Shown piece after piece: positions 50,120 to 58,641 of a DNA stretch of 64,000 nucleotides (its first letter is position 1; each line of letters opens with the position of its first letter). Position numbers and translations under genes: made by a program. The stretch is from Pseudomonas kuykendallii (lineage in GTDB: Bacteria; Pseudomonadota; Gammaproteobacteria; Pseudomonadales; Pseudomonadaceae): the NCBI RefSeq assembly GCF_900106975.1, contig NZ_FNNU01000005.1, positions 186,001 through 250,000 of the forward strand. Direction: 5' to 3'. The notes beneath the pieces are model-generated. The model was not told the origin of the DNA and did no database searches. It was given only the letters and a program-made list of their open reading frames with translations.

Positions 50120-50539
50120 ATGGAATTAGATCAAGCAGTGGCCCAAGGCGAACGGCTGAGCGTCCAGCGGTTCTATGTGAACGCTGACGGCGCATTTATC
50201 GGGTCGTGGGTGGATGCTCCCGAGCCCCCCGCTGGTGGGATCGAGGTGCCGTTTGGCCCGCAGTGGGCTGACCAGACTTGGGACTTCAGCACTGAGGCTT
50301 ATGGCGCGAGCTTGCACGGGGCGTCGAGCGACGAGGACGCATGGCGGGAATCGGAGCTGCTGCTTATTGCAGAGCAATTGCTGATGATCGAAGACGCCGA
50401 TCCGGCGGCAGCGCCAGGTTCAGCAGCGCAATGGCGGGCCTATCGCGTTGCAGTCAGAGCATGGAAGGCAGGAAACGGCGACTTCCCATTTGGAACCCGG
50501 CCGACCAGCCCGGCCGCCCTTGAAGGAGCAACAGCATGA
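50120..50539 (+). CDS. Tail fibre assembly/chaperone-like protein
   Basis: 139 residues. The C-terminal half (EDADPAAAPGSAAQWRAYRVAVRAWKAG...FPFGTRPTSP) matches the pattern of phage tail assembly chaperones that sit after the fibre gene. It occupies the position of P2 gene G. Probably folds the H fibre. It overlaps the next gene by 4 bp. Confidence 0.72.
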   Translation: MELDQAVAQGERLSVQRFYVNADGAFIGSWVDAPEPPAGGIEVPFGPQWADQTWDFSTEAYGASLHGASSDEDAWRESELLLIAEQLLMIEDADPAAAPGSAAQWRAYRVAVRAWKAGNGDFPFGTRPTSPAALEGATA

Positions 50540-51318
50540 CCACACTCGCCCTACCCTCTGGCCTCACCTGGCGCCTGCTCGCCTCGGGCCTGGTCCAAAC
50601 CCTCGGCTTGCTCGCGCTGCGCCTGCTGCTGATCGCCGTAGGCCTGTTCGTCGTGCCGATGGCGCTGCCCTGGTGCAATACGAACCAATCGACCCGCACT
50701 CCTTTCACCGAAGCCCTCGGCGACTGGTTGCTCATCACCCTGCCCGGCTGGGCATGGCTCTGGAGCAACGACCGCGACGGCGCCGCCGGCGACAAGCGTG
50801 GCTGGTGGCATACCCATGCGCCCTTCGCCCTGGGCGCCTATCACTGGCTGTCGCAGTTGCTCTGGCTCGCGTACCGCAACCCAGCAAACAACGCGCGCTT
50901 CACCCGTCTGATGGGATGCCCTGTCACCGAATGCGACATGCAGTTCTGGGGCGACGAGACCGTCGAGGACGACCCCGGCAAAGGTGGCATGCGCCTGCTG
51001 GTGGCCACCCACCGCGAAACCGCCCGCCGCTACGTCGGTTTCTACTGGGTGCATGAGTGGCCGTCGCTCGCCGTCTGGCTGGGGACCCGCCCGGCCCTGG
51101 TCGCGGCTATCAGCGCGGCAGCGCGCTGGGAATGGGCGATGACATTCACGACCTGGCTGCTAACGCCGAATCTGCGCGCCTTGGTCGTACAGATCGGTTT
51201 CAAAGGCGAGCCGAGCGACTGGGCCGAGGATTACAGCGCCGACCTGCTGCGGCAGTGGAAAGGATTCACGTTCGAGACCAACCCGTTCAAAGGCATCGGC
51301 GCCTCGCTGATCGTCTGA
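50536..51318 (+). CDS. Uncharacterised phage membrane-associated protein
   Basis: 260 residues. One or two hydrophobic helices near the N-terminus (LLALRLLLIAVGLFVVPMALPW) precede a Trp-rich soluble part (DKRGWWHTHAPFALGAYHWLSQLLWLAYRNPANNARF) with VTECDMQFWGDE. The Asn-Pro-Ala-Asn-Asn stretch recalls small phage proteins annotated only as DUFs. Its place after the fibre genes suggests a late gene, perhaps superinfection exclusion or envelope interaction; this is inference. A strong terminator follows. Confidence 0.75.
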   Translation: MTTLALPSGLTWRLLASGLVQTLGLLALRLLLIAVGLFVVPMALPWCNTNQSTRTPFTEALGDWLLITLPGWAWLWSNDRDGAAGDKRGWWHTHAPFALGAYHWLSQLLWLAYRNPANNARFTRLMGCPVTECDMQFWGDETVEDDPGKGGMRLLVATHRETARRYVGFYWVHEWPSLAVWLGTRPALVAAISAAARWEWAMTFTTWLLTPNLRALVVQIGFKGEPSDWAEDYSADLLRQWKGFTFETNPFKGIGASLIV

Positions 51319-51340
51319 CCCGCAACCCTGGGGAGGGATT

Positions 51341-51364
51341 GCCCCGCTTTGGCGGGGCTTTTTT
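51341..51364 (+). terminator. Terminator closing the V-to-tail-fibre operon
   Basis: GCCCCGC-TTTG-GCGGGGC hairpin followed by T6. Confidence 0.93.
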
Positions 51365-51393
51365 ATAGCTAGCTCGAAGCCTGATAAGGCTGA

Positions 51394-51843
51394 CTATGGC
51401 ACCGCTTTAAAGAGATGCTGAAGAAAGTAGTGAGATGTGAGCGGCCCCTCAAGTACTCCCTGCCGGAACACGTACCAGATTCCATCTGGTTGAATACGCT
51501 CGATTCGTCTGGGGCTCTCCGGCAGCCCCTTAATTGAGAAGAAGATGCCGTATCTGCGGTTTCCTTCCGGAAGGATCAGGACCTTCTGGCTAGCGAAAGC
51601 CAGTTGCATCGAGCGTGTTCTCAACTCCGCTGATCCACCCTCCAGTCCTATAACAACTGAAACGGGTACTTCGGTAATCCTGATCTGAGGAACTGCTCGA
51701 ACCCATTCCCTGAGCAGGGTGTAGACAGCGTCCACGTCCCGACCCATTCCCAAAAGTATGTTTTCGATCGGGCCATGCGGCCTTTGGTGATCAGTGTTGT
51801 GGCGAACTATCGCCCTCCTCAGATTTTCCTCGTCTTTGGTCAT
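51394..51843 (-). CDS. Leftward cargo gene (moron) of unknown function at the P2 Z/fun position
   Basis: 149 residues, transcribed against all surrounding late genes. It lies between the terminator of the fibre operon and the late promoter of the sheath operon. Less GC-rich than its neighbours by eye. GAGG precedes the ATG at 51843. The sequence (TKDEENLRRAIVRHNTDHQRPHGP, then a beta-rich middle GNRRYGIFFSIKGLPESPRRIERIQPDGIWYVF) matches no family I know. No membrane helix or signal. In P2 this slot holds the fun(Z) exclusion gene, so a role in phage exclusion or host benefit is a reasonable guess. Confidence 0.72.
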   Translation of the reverse strand: MTKDEENLRRAIVRHNTDHQRPHGPIENILLGMGRDVDAVYTLLREWVRAVPQIRITEVPVSVVIGLEGGSAELRTRSMQLAFASQKVLILPEGNRRYGIFFSIKGLPESPRRIERIQPDGIWYVFRQGVLEGPLTSHYFLQHLFKAVP

Positions 51844-51955
51844 GCCTCACCCGTTTCTCTCGCTCTTTTCCAAATTAGTCGAGCTGCCGTCTCCCATCCA
51901 CTGAACGCTCGACCGTTCCTCGGAAAACAGCCGGGGCTCAGAACATGCTGCGCCC

Positions 51956-51974
51956 TGTAGTAGCGCTCCCTACA
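51956..51974. promoter_or_regulatory. Candidate late-gene activator site before FI
   Basis: TGTAG-N9-CTACA, identical arms and spacing to the site before O, 82 bp upstream of the sheath start. Confidence 0.65.
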
Positions 51975-52056
51975 TACCCAGCTGCTCGCGGGCCCCTCGC
52001 GCGCGCGGCAAGCTCAAGGCTCACTGAACCGCGATCCTGCGCAGGAGCCGCCACAC

Positions 52057-53229
52057 ATGGCCACCGATTACCACCACGGCGTTCGCGTCGTCGAAATCAA
52101 CGAGGGCAGCCGCCCGATTCGCACCGTCGCCACCGCCGTGATCGGCCTCGTCTGCACCGCCGAGGATGCCGACGCCGCCGCCTTCCCGCTCAACAAGCCT
52201 GTGCTCATCACCGACGTGCTGACCGCCAGCGGCAAGGCCGGCACCCAGGGCACGCTGGCCGCCGCGCTTGATGCGATCGCCGACCAGGCCAGCCCGGTAA
52301 CCGTCGTGGTCCGCGTCGCTGAAGGCGAAGACGAAGCGCAAACCGCCTCCAACCTGATCGGCACCGTGCTCGCCAACGGCCAGAAAACCGGCATGCAGGC
52401 GCTGCTCGCGGCCGAAGCCCAGCTAGGTGTCAAACCCCGCATCCTCGGCGTGCCCGGGCTGGATTCGCTGCCCGTCACCACCGCCCTGGTCACCATCGCC
52501 CAGAAGCTGCGCGCCTTCGCCTACGCCAGCTGCTGGGAGTGCCAGACCGTCTCCGAGGCCATCGCCTACCGCGAAGGCTTCAGCGCCCGCGAGCTGATGC
52601 TCATCTGGCCGGATTTCCTCAGCTACGACACCGCCACCAGCACCACCGTGAACGCCGCCGCCACGGCCCGCGCACTCGGCCTGCGCGCGCAGATCGACGA
52701 GCAGACCGGCTGGCACAAGACCCTTTCCAACGTCGGCGTGAACGGCGTCACCGGCTTGTCCCGCGACGTCTACTGGGACCTGCAGGACCCCGCCACCGAT
52801 GCCGGGCTGCTCAACGGCGCGGACGTCACAACCCTCATCAGGCGCGACGGCTTCCGCTTCTGGGGCTCGCGCACCTGCAGCGATGACCCGCTCTTCGCAT
52901 TCGAGAACTACACCCGCACCGCCCAGGTGCTGGCCGACACCATGGCCGAAGCCCACTTCTGGGCGGTGGACAAGCCGATGCACCCCAGCCTGGTGCGCGA
53001 CATCCTCGAAGGTCTCAACGCCAAGTTCCGCGACCTGGTGCGCCAGGGCTACCTGATCGGCGCCGAGGCCTGGTACGACCCCGCCGCGAACGACAAGGAC
53101 ACCCTCAAGGCCGGCAAGTTGTACATCGACTACGCCTACACGCCGGTGCCGCCGCTGGAGAACCTGCAGCTTCGCCAGCGCATCACCGATTCGTTCCTGG
53201 TCGAGTTCGCCGAACGCGTCAACGCCTGA
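52057..53229 (+). CDS. FI: Contractile tail sheath protein (P2 gpFI family)
   Basis: 390 residues (396 in P2). It starts [21 protein letters not shown] and has [33 protein letters not shown] and the C-terminal sheath fold ([21 protein letters not shown]). It contracts to drive the tube through the envelope. First gene of the F operon, preceded by AGGAGCC. Confidence 0.95.
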   Translation: MATDYHHGVRVVEINEGSRPIRTVATAVIGLVCTAEDADAAAFPLNKPVLITDVLTASGKAGTQGTLAAALDAIADQASPVTVVVRVAEGEDEAQTASNLIGTVLANGQKTGMQALLAAEAQLGVKPRILGVPGLDSLPVTTALVTIAQKLRAFAYASCWECQTVSEAIAYREGFSARELMLIWPDFLSYDTATSTTVNAAATARALGLRAQIDEQTGWHKTLSNVGVNGVTGLSRDVYWDLQDPATDAGLLNGADVTTLIRRDGFRFWGSRTCSDDPLFAFENYTRTAQVLADTMAEAHFWAVDKPMHPSLVRDILEGLNAKFRDLVRQGYLIGAEAWYDPAANDKDTLKAGKLYIDYAYTPVPPLENLQLRQRITDSFLVEFAERVNA

Positions 53230-53278
53230 CCCCAATCCACCCCGCGCGGCCCCGGCCGCGCCGTAGGAGAGCGCCCAC

Positions 53279-53794
53279 ATGGCCCTGCCGAAGAAACTCA
53301 AGAACATGAACCTGTTCAACGATGGCGTCAGCTACGTTGGCCAGAGCAAGTCCGTCACCCTGCCCAAGCTGGCGCGCAAAATGGAGCAGTTCCGCGGCGG
53401 CGGCATGGACGGCCCGGTGAAGGTGGACCTGGGCCACAGCGATGACGGTATCCAACTTGAGTGGACCCTCGGCGGCCTCGACCTCACTGCCCTGCGCCAG
53501 TACGGCGAAGTCTCGGCCAGCGGCGTGCTGCTGCGCTGGGCCGGCGCCTACCAGCGCGACGACGACGGCACCGTCTCCGCGGTAGAAGTAGTCGTGCGCG
53601 GTCGCCATGAGGAAATCGACATGGGCGACGCCGAGTCCGGCGAGGACACCGAGCACAAGTTCACCACCACCTGCAGCTACTACAAGCTGACGATCGACGG
53701 CAACGTGGAGGTCGAGATCGACCTGCTGAACTTCATCTTCAACGTCAACGGCGAGGATCTGCTCGCCGCCCACCGCAGCGCCCTTGGCATCTAA
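53279..53794 (+). CDS. FII: Tail tube protein (P2 gpFII family)
   Basis: 171 residues (172 in P2), starting MALPKKLKNMNLFNDGVSYVG with GHSDDGIQLEWTLGGLD and a Glu-rich DMGDAESGEDTEHKF loop typical of gpFII. It forms the inner tube. Confidence 0.95.
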   Translation: MALPKKLKNMNLFNDGVSYVGQSKSVTLPKLARKMEQFRGGGMDGPVKVDLGHSDDGIQLEWTLGGLDLTALRQYGEVSASGVLLRWAGAYQRDDDGTVSAVEVVVRGRHEEIDMGDAESGEDTEHKFTTTCSYYKLTIDGNVEVEIDLLNFIFNVNGEDLLAAHRSALGI

Positions 53795-53846
53795 GCGCAA
53801 CGCCCGCCGGCGTTCGCGCCGGCTCCCACCCCAACGGAGCAAGACC

Positions 53847-54173
53847 ATGTCTGACGAAGTCACCACCACGGCGAAGAACCCCAACGAGGAAGTCATCACC
53901 CTCGACACCCCGATCCCGCGCGGCGCCACGCAGATCGACAGCGTCACCCTGCGTAAGCCCCTGTCCGGCGCACTGCGCGGCTGCAGCCTCGCCGAGCTGC
54001 TGCAGATGGACGTCAACGCCCTGCGCAAGGTGCTGCCGCGCGTGACTACGCCGGCGCTCACCGAGCACGAAGTGAGCGGCCTCGACCCCGCCGACCTGGT
54101 GCAGATGGCCACTGTGGTGGCCGGTTTTTTGTTGCCGAAGTCGGCGAAGGCGGAAGCGTCCCCCGACGCGTAG
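53847..54173 (+). CDS. E: Tail protein E (tape-measure chaperone, P2 gpE family)
   Basis: 108 residues (91 in P2). VTLRKPLSGALRGCSLAELLQMDVNALRKVLPRVTTPALTEHE is the gpE/tail assembly chaperone signature. The ATG at 53847 has GGAG upstream; a frame open to 53784 would run into FII. A slippery heptamer near its end produces the longer E+E' form. Confidence 0.92.
   Translation: MSDEVTTTAKNPNEEVITLDTPIPRGATQIDSVTLRKPLSGALRGCSLAELLQMDVNALRKVLPRVTTPALTEHEVSGLDPADLVQMATVVAGFLLPKSAKAEASPDA
54125..54131 (+). other. Programmed -1 frameshift site T TTT TTG
   Basis: In the E frame the codons read GGT TTT TTG, so the heptamer is the correct X XXY YYZ slippery motif. A -1 slip leads without a stop codon through GTT GCC GAA GTC into the E' frame, ending at 54304. 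P2 uses the same T6G site for E+E'. Confidence 0.9.
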
Positions 54174-54181
54174 AAGACGCC

Positions 54182-54304
54182 ATGGCGGACATCGCCGTGA
54201 TCTTCCACTGGGGGCCCGAAACCATGGACCCCCTCCCCCTGACCGAACTGATGGAATGGCGCGAGCGCGCCCGCCTGCGAAGCGGAGTGAAGGACGATGG
54301 ATAA
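54182..54304 (+). CDS. E': E' frame, GpE+E' tail protein extension
   Basis: 40 codons from the in-frame ATG, MADIAVIFHWGPETMDPLPL then ELMEWRERARLR, matching the short GpE family domain. It is probably made mainly as a fusion: translation starts at 53847, slips at 54125-54131 and ends at 54304, giving a product of about 152 residues. Independent initiation at 54182 is less likely, as no ribosome site is visible. It overlaps the T start by 8 bp. Ratios of E to E+E' control tape-measure folding. Confidence 0.85.
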   Translation: MADIAVIFHWGPETMDPLPLTELMEWRERARLRSGVKDDG

Positions 54305-56882
54305 GCTCCAGCTGCAGGTGCTGCTCGCAGCGGTCGATCGCGCAACCGCCCCGCTAAAGCGCATCAACGGTGCCAGCAACGCCACCTCCCGCGCCCTCAA
54401 GGAAGCCCGTGACCGCCTGAAGGACCTGAACGCCCAGCAGTCCAACCTGCAGGGTTACGCCAAGCAGCGAGAGGCGGTGCGCGGCACCTCCGAGGAACTG
54501 GCCAAGGCGCAGGAGAAACTGCGCCAGTACCGCGAGCAGCTCAAGGGCATGGACGCCCCTTCGGCCAAATTCCAGAAGACCTTCGCCAACGCCAGCGCCG
54601 AGGTAGATCGACTCACGCGCAAGCACGGCGACCAGCGCCGCGAGCTGCAGCGCCTTATTCCCCTGGTGAAGAACGCCGGAGTCGACACCCGCAACCTCGG
54701 CGCAAGCGAACAGCGGCTGGTGGCGGACATCACTGCCGCCAACGCCGCGATCAAGCAGCAGAAGGACCGCCTCGCCGCCCTGGGCGTGCAGCAGGAGCGC
54801 GTGGCCAAGGCCAAGGCCGCCTATTCCAAGGGGCGCGAATTCGCCGGCAACACGGCGATGGTGGGGGCCAGCGCAGCCGCCACCGGCGCGGCCATGGGCG
54901 CGCCGATCATTGGCATGGTCAAGGCCTACAGCAGTTTCGAGGACGCCATGGCCGGCGTCGCCAAGCAGGTAGCCGGTGCCCGCGATGCCAACGGTCAGTT
55001 GACCCCGACCTACTACGCCATGGCCGATGGCGTGAAGAAACTCAGCGAAACCATCCCCATGGCGACCACCGATATCGCTGCCCTGGTTGAAGGTGGCGCG
55101 CGCATGGGCGTCGAGGGCAAAGAGAACCTGCTCGAGTTCGCCCGCGTGGCGGCCAACGCGTCCACGGCCTTCGAGCTGCCGGCCGACCAGATCAGCGAGA
55201 ACCTCGCGCGCATTGCAGACCTGTACAAGCTGCCGATATCCAACATCGGCCAGCTCGGCGACGCCATCAACTACCTGGACGACAACGCAAAGTCGAAGGG
55301 CGCGGACATCATCGATGTCATGCAGCGCACTGCCGGTATTACGGCGACCGTGGGCATGAGCTTCAAGGACGCGGCCGCTCTGGGCTCCACCTTCCTCAGC
55401 CTCGGCGCCACCGCCGAGGTGGCCGGTACCGCCACCAACGCGATGATCCGCGAGTTGAACATCGCCACCCAGCAGCCGAAGCGCTTCCAGAAGGGGCTCA
55501 AGGCCCTAGGCCTGGAGGCAGAAGCCATCCAGACCGGAATGGCGACGAACTCGACGGCCACTATCCAAATGGTGCTGGAGGCCATCAATAAGCTGCCGAA
55601 GAAGAACCAGCTCGGCGTCACCACGCAAATTTTCGGCAAGGAATACAGCGGCCAGGCTGCCAAGCTGGCGAACAACCTGGGCGAGTACCGTCGCCAGCTC
55701 GAGCTGGTCAACGACGCCAAGGGCAACGGCTCGATGGATCGCGAAGCGGCGATCGCCGCCGAAAAGCTGTCCGGGCGCTGGATCATGTCGAAGAGCCGGC
55801 TGTTCAATCTCAGCGCCGCGCTGGGGGAAACGCTGCGGCCGCAGTTGGTCCAGATCCTTGATGCCTTCAACGGTTTGATTTCGAAAGTCGACGCCTGGGT
55901 CAAGGTTCACCCGGCAATGGTGAGCATGATCCTCAAGACCACCGCCGGCATCGCCGCGCTGGCGGCTGGCTTCGGTGCGGTGGCACTCACCCTGTCCGGA
56001 CTGATGGGCCCCTTTCTCGCCGTGCGCCTGGGCCTGTCGCTGCTCGGGATCAAGCTGCCCGGGGTCCTCGGTCTGCTCTGGAAACTCGGCAAGGTCGTCA
56101 TCCCGTTTGTCTTCCAGGCGCTGCTATGGCTCGGCAAAGCCGCTATGGCAAACCCAATCGGCATCGCCATCACCCTACTGGCCGCGGCTGCATACCTGCT
56201 CTACGCCAACTGGGACAAGGTGAAGACCTACTTCGCCGGCCTCTGGGTCGAGATCCAGCAAGGTGTGTCCGGTGGCTTGGGCGGCATCCTCGCGCTTCTG
56301 GTCAATTTCAGCCCGCTGGGCCTTGTTTACCGGACGTTCGCTGGCGTCATGAGTTATCTGGGCATCGAACTGCCCGGCCGCTTCACCGAGTTCGGCGGCA
56401 TGATCCTGCAGGGCCTGGCGAACGGCATCACCAATGCGCTGGGCGCGGTGAAGCAAGCCATCACCGGTGCCGGCGAGGCCACCATCGGCTGGTTCAAGGA
56501 CAAACTCGGCATCCACAGCCCGTCGCGCGTGTTTGCCGAGCTGGGCGGCTTCACCATGGCCGGGCTCACCCAGGGCCTGCAGGCCGGCGCCAACGGCCCC
56601 CTGGCCGCGGTGGCCGGTACCGCCAAGCGCCTCGCCCAGGCCGGCACCCTGGCTGCGGGCCTCACCACCGCCGGCGGCGCCGTGGCGATCGACAACCGCG
56701 CGCCGCTCGGCGTCAGCGCACCGCCCGCCGGGCAGGCCGCTGGCAACAGCTACACCATCCAGGTCTACGCCGCACCGGGTATGGACGAACAGGCCCTCGC
56801 CCGCCTGGTGGGTGCCGAGATCGACAAGCGCGAGCGCGCTAAACAAACCCGGGGCCGTAGCAGCCTCTACGACAAGGACTGA
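54297..56882 (+). CDS. T: Tail tape measure protein (P2 gpT family)
   Basis: 861 residues (815 in P2). A helical N-terminus with coiled coil (about 20-180, NQQKDRLAALGV type) leads to a TMP domain with GAAMGAPIIGMVKAYSSFEDAMAGVAKQV and DIAALVEGGARMG. A membrane-like middle follows (about 540-620, GIAALAAGFGAVALTLSGLMG and IGIAITLLAAAAYLLYANW), then KDKLGIHSPSRVFAELGGFTMAGLTQGL. Its length sets tail length. Confidence 0.94.
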   Translation: MDKLQLQVLLAAVDRATAPLKRINGASNATSRALKEARDRLKDLNAQQSNLQGYAKQREAVRGTSEELAKAQEKLRQYREQLKGMDAPSAKFQKTFANASAEVDRLTRKHGDQRRELQRLIPLVKNAGVDTRNLGASEQRLVADITAANAAIKQQKDRLAALGVQQERVAKAKAAYSKGREFAGNTAMVGASAAATGAAMGAPIIGMVKAYSSFEDAMAGVAKQVAGARDANGQLTPTYYAMADGVKKLSETIPMATTDIAALVEGGARMGVEGKENLLEFARVAANASTAFELPADQISENLARIADLYKLPISNIGQLGDAINYLDDNAKSKGADIIDVMQRTAGITATVGMSFKDAAALGSTFLSLGATAEVAGTATNAMIRELNIATQQPKRFQKGLKALGLEAEAIQTGMATNSTATIQMVLEAINKLPKKNQLGVTTQIFGKEYSGQAAKLANNLGEYRRQLELVNDAKGNGSMDREAAIAAEKLSGRWIMSKSRLFNLSAALGETLRPQLVQILDAFNGLISKVDAWVKVHPAMVSMILKTTAGIAALAAGFGAVALTLSGLMGPFLAVRLGLSLLGIKLPGVLGLLWKLGKVVIPFVFQALLWLGKAAMANPIGIAITLLAAAAYLLYANWDKVKTYFAGLWVEIQQGVSGGLGGILALLVNFSPLGLVYRTFAGVMSYLGIELPGRFTEFGGMILQGLANGITNALGAVKQAITGAGEATIGWFKDKLGIHSPSRVFAELGGFTMAGLTQGLQAGANGPLAAVAGTAKRLAQAGTLAAGLTTAGGAVAIDNRAPLGVSAPPAGQAAGNSYTIQVYAAPGMDEQALARLVGAEIDKRERAKQTRGRSSLYDKD

Positions 56883-56888
56883 CACGCC

Positions 56889-57329
56889 ATGATGATGGCC
56901 CTCGGCATGTTCATCTTCAGCCTGGAAACCCTGGCCTATCAGGAGTTCCAGCGCCAAACCGAGTGGCGCCACGGCGCCACCAGCCGCATCGGCACCAACC
57001 CGGCGCGGCAGTACCTGGGGCGCGGCGACGACAGCATCACCCTGCCCGGCGTGCTGCTGCCGGCGCTGGCCGGCACCGTGCTCAGCCTGGATGCCCTGCG
57101 CTACATGGCGGACACCGGCAAGGCCTGGCCGCTGGTGGAGGGCACGGGCAGGATCTACGGCGCCTGGGTAATCGAGTCCCTGAGCGAGACCCGCACGCTG
57201 TTCTTCAGCGACGGCGCCGCCCGCCGCATCGAGTTCACCATCAAGCTGACGCGCATCGATGACGGCCGCGTGGATCTGCTCGGCGCCGGCATCAGCACCG
57301 CCGGCAACATCCTGCGGGCCATCCTGTGA
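56889..57329 (+). CDS. U: Tail protein (P2 gpU family)
   Basis: 146 residues. MALGMFIFSLETLAYQEFQRQTEWRHG and GTGRIYGAWVIESLSETRTLFFSDGAARRIEFTIKL are classical gpU. The start may be any of the three methionines at 56889-56897. It overlaps D by 4 bp. Confidence 0.93.
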   Translation: MMMALGMFIFSLETLAYQEFQRQTEWRHGATSRIGTNPARQYLGRGDDSITLPGVLLPALAGTVLSLDALRYMADTGKAWPLVEGTGRIYGAWVIESLSETRTLFFSDGAARRIEFTIKLTRIDDGRVDLLGAGISTAGNILRAIL

Positions 57330-58591
57330 CCATCCTCGACGACGCCCTGAGCGCCGCCGGCGGCCTGCTGGATCGCGCCGCCGACCTCTACCGCGAAACC
57401 ACCGCCTACCCGCGGCCGATCTGCCGCGTCATCGTCAACGGCACCGACATCACCGGCGCCATCGAGCAGCGCCTCACCGGCATCGAACTCACCGACAACC
57501 GCGGCCTCGAGGCGGACCAGCTCGACATCACGCTGAGCGACCACGACGGCCTACTGGCCATCCCGCCGCGCGGCGCCATCGTCCAGCTCTGGCTGGGCTG
57601 GAGCGACACCGGGCTGGTCAACAAAGGCCTGTTCACCGTCGACGAGGTGGAGCACAGCGGCGCGCCGGACACCCTCAGCATCCGTGCCCGCAGCGCGGAC
57701 CTGCGCAAGGGCCTCAAGGTGAAGCGCGAGCGCAGCTTCCACGCCAGCACCCTCGGCGCTCTGGTATCCACCATTGCCGCCGCCTACGGCCTCAGCCCCA
57801 TCATCAGCGCCGCCCTCAGCGTGATGCGGATCGCCCACGTCGACCAGGCCAACGAGTCCGACGCCAACCTGCTCACCCGCCTCGGCCAGCAGTACGACGC
57901 CCTCGCCACGGTAAAGGCCGGGCGCCTGCTGTTCATGCCCGTGGGCGGCTCCACCACGCTCAGCGGCTTGCCGCTGCGCCACGTCATCCTGACCCGGGCG
58001 GACGGCGACCAGCACCGCTACCTCGAGGCGGACCGCGATAGCTACACCGGCGTGCGCGCCTACTACTACGAGCTGAACAGCGCGAAGAAGCTGGAGGCCA
58101 TCGCCGGCGGCGGCGAAAACCTCAAGGACCTGCGCCACACCTACACCGACCAGCACAGCGCCCTGGTCGCCGCCCGGGCGGAATGGAAACGCCTGCGGCG
58201 CGGCACGTCGACGTTGAGCTACACCATGGCAAAGGGCCGGCCGGACCTGATCCCCGAGCTGACCTATTCCCTGGAGGGCATCAAGGCGGAGATCGCCGCG
58301 GTCGTCTGGCTGGGCGGCAACATCCGCCACAGCTTCACGCCGGACTGCTACACCACCAGCCTCGAGCTGGAATCCAAGCTGCCGGACGCCGAAGAGGTGG
58401 AGGAACTGGCGGACGAGTCCACGGACTACACCGGCGTGGTGGCCTGGTACCGCGACGCGAAGACCGGCAAACAGAAGTCCATCACTGGTGGAGACCAGAG
58501 CAAGCCGAAGCGGCTGGTGCACCTGTACGCCAACAAGGCGAACGCGCAGCGGGCGGTTGATCGGGAGCTGAAGAAGATAAAAGCCATGTAG
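57326..58591 (+). CDS. D: Late control/tail hub protein (P2 gpD family)
   Basis: 421 residues (387 in P2), a VgrG-like hub (gp27 fold) with the typical YPRPICRVIVNGTDITGAIEQRL opening, DHDGLLAIPPRGAIVQLWLGW and DRELKKIKAM ending. GTG start overlapping U. Last gene of the F operon; in P2 it is followed by ogr, which is missing here. Confidence 0.94.
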   Translation: MTILDDALSAAGGLLDRAADLYRETTAYPRPICRVIVNGTDITGAIEQRLTGIELTDNRGLEADQLDITLSDHDGLLAIPPRGAIVQLWLGWSDTGLVNKGLFTVDEVEHSGAPDTLSIRARSADLRKGLKVKRERSFHASTLGALVSTIAAAYGLSPIISAALSVMRIAHVDQANESDANLLTRLGQQYDALATVKAGRLLFMPVGGSTTLSGLPLRHVILTRADGDQHRYLEADRDSYTGVRAYYYELNSAKKLEAIAGGGENLKDLRHTYTDQHSALVAARAEWKRLRRGTSTLSYTMAKGRPDLIPELTYSLEGIKAEIAAVVWLGGNIRHSFTPDCYTTSLELESKLPDAEEVEELADESTDYTGVVAWYRDAKTGKQKSITGGDQSKPKRLVHLYANKANAQRAVDRELKKIKAM

Positions 58592-58641
58592 CGGGCTACG
58601 CTTCGCGTCCGATAACCTCCTCATTTTTTAGGGAGATTGAA

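Noticed and set aside
36932..58591. Possible R-type tailocin (pyocin) instead of a phage
   Set aside because: Portal, terminase subunits, scaffold protease, capsid and head completion genes are all present and full length; tailocins lack them.
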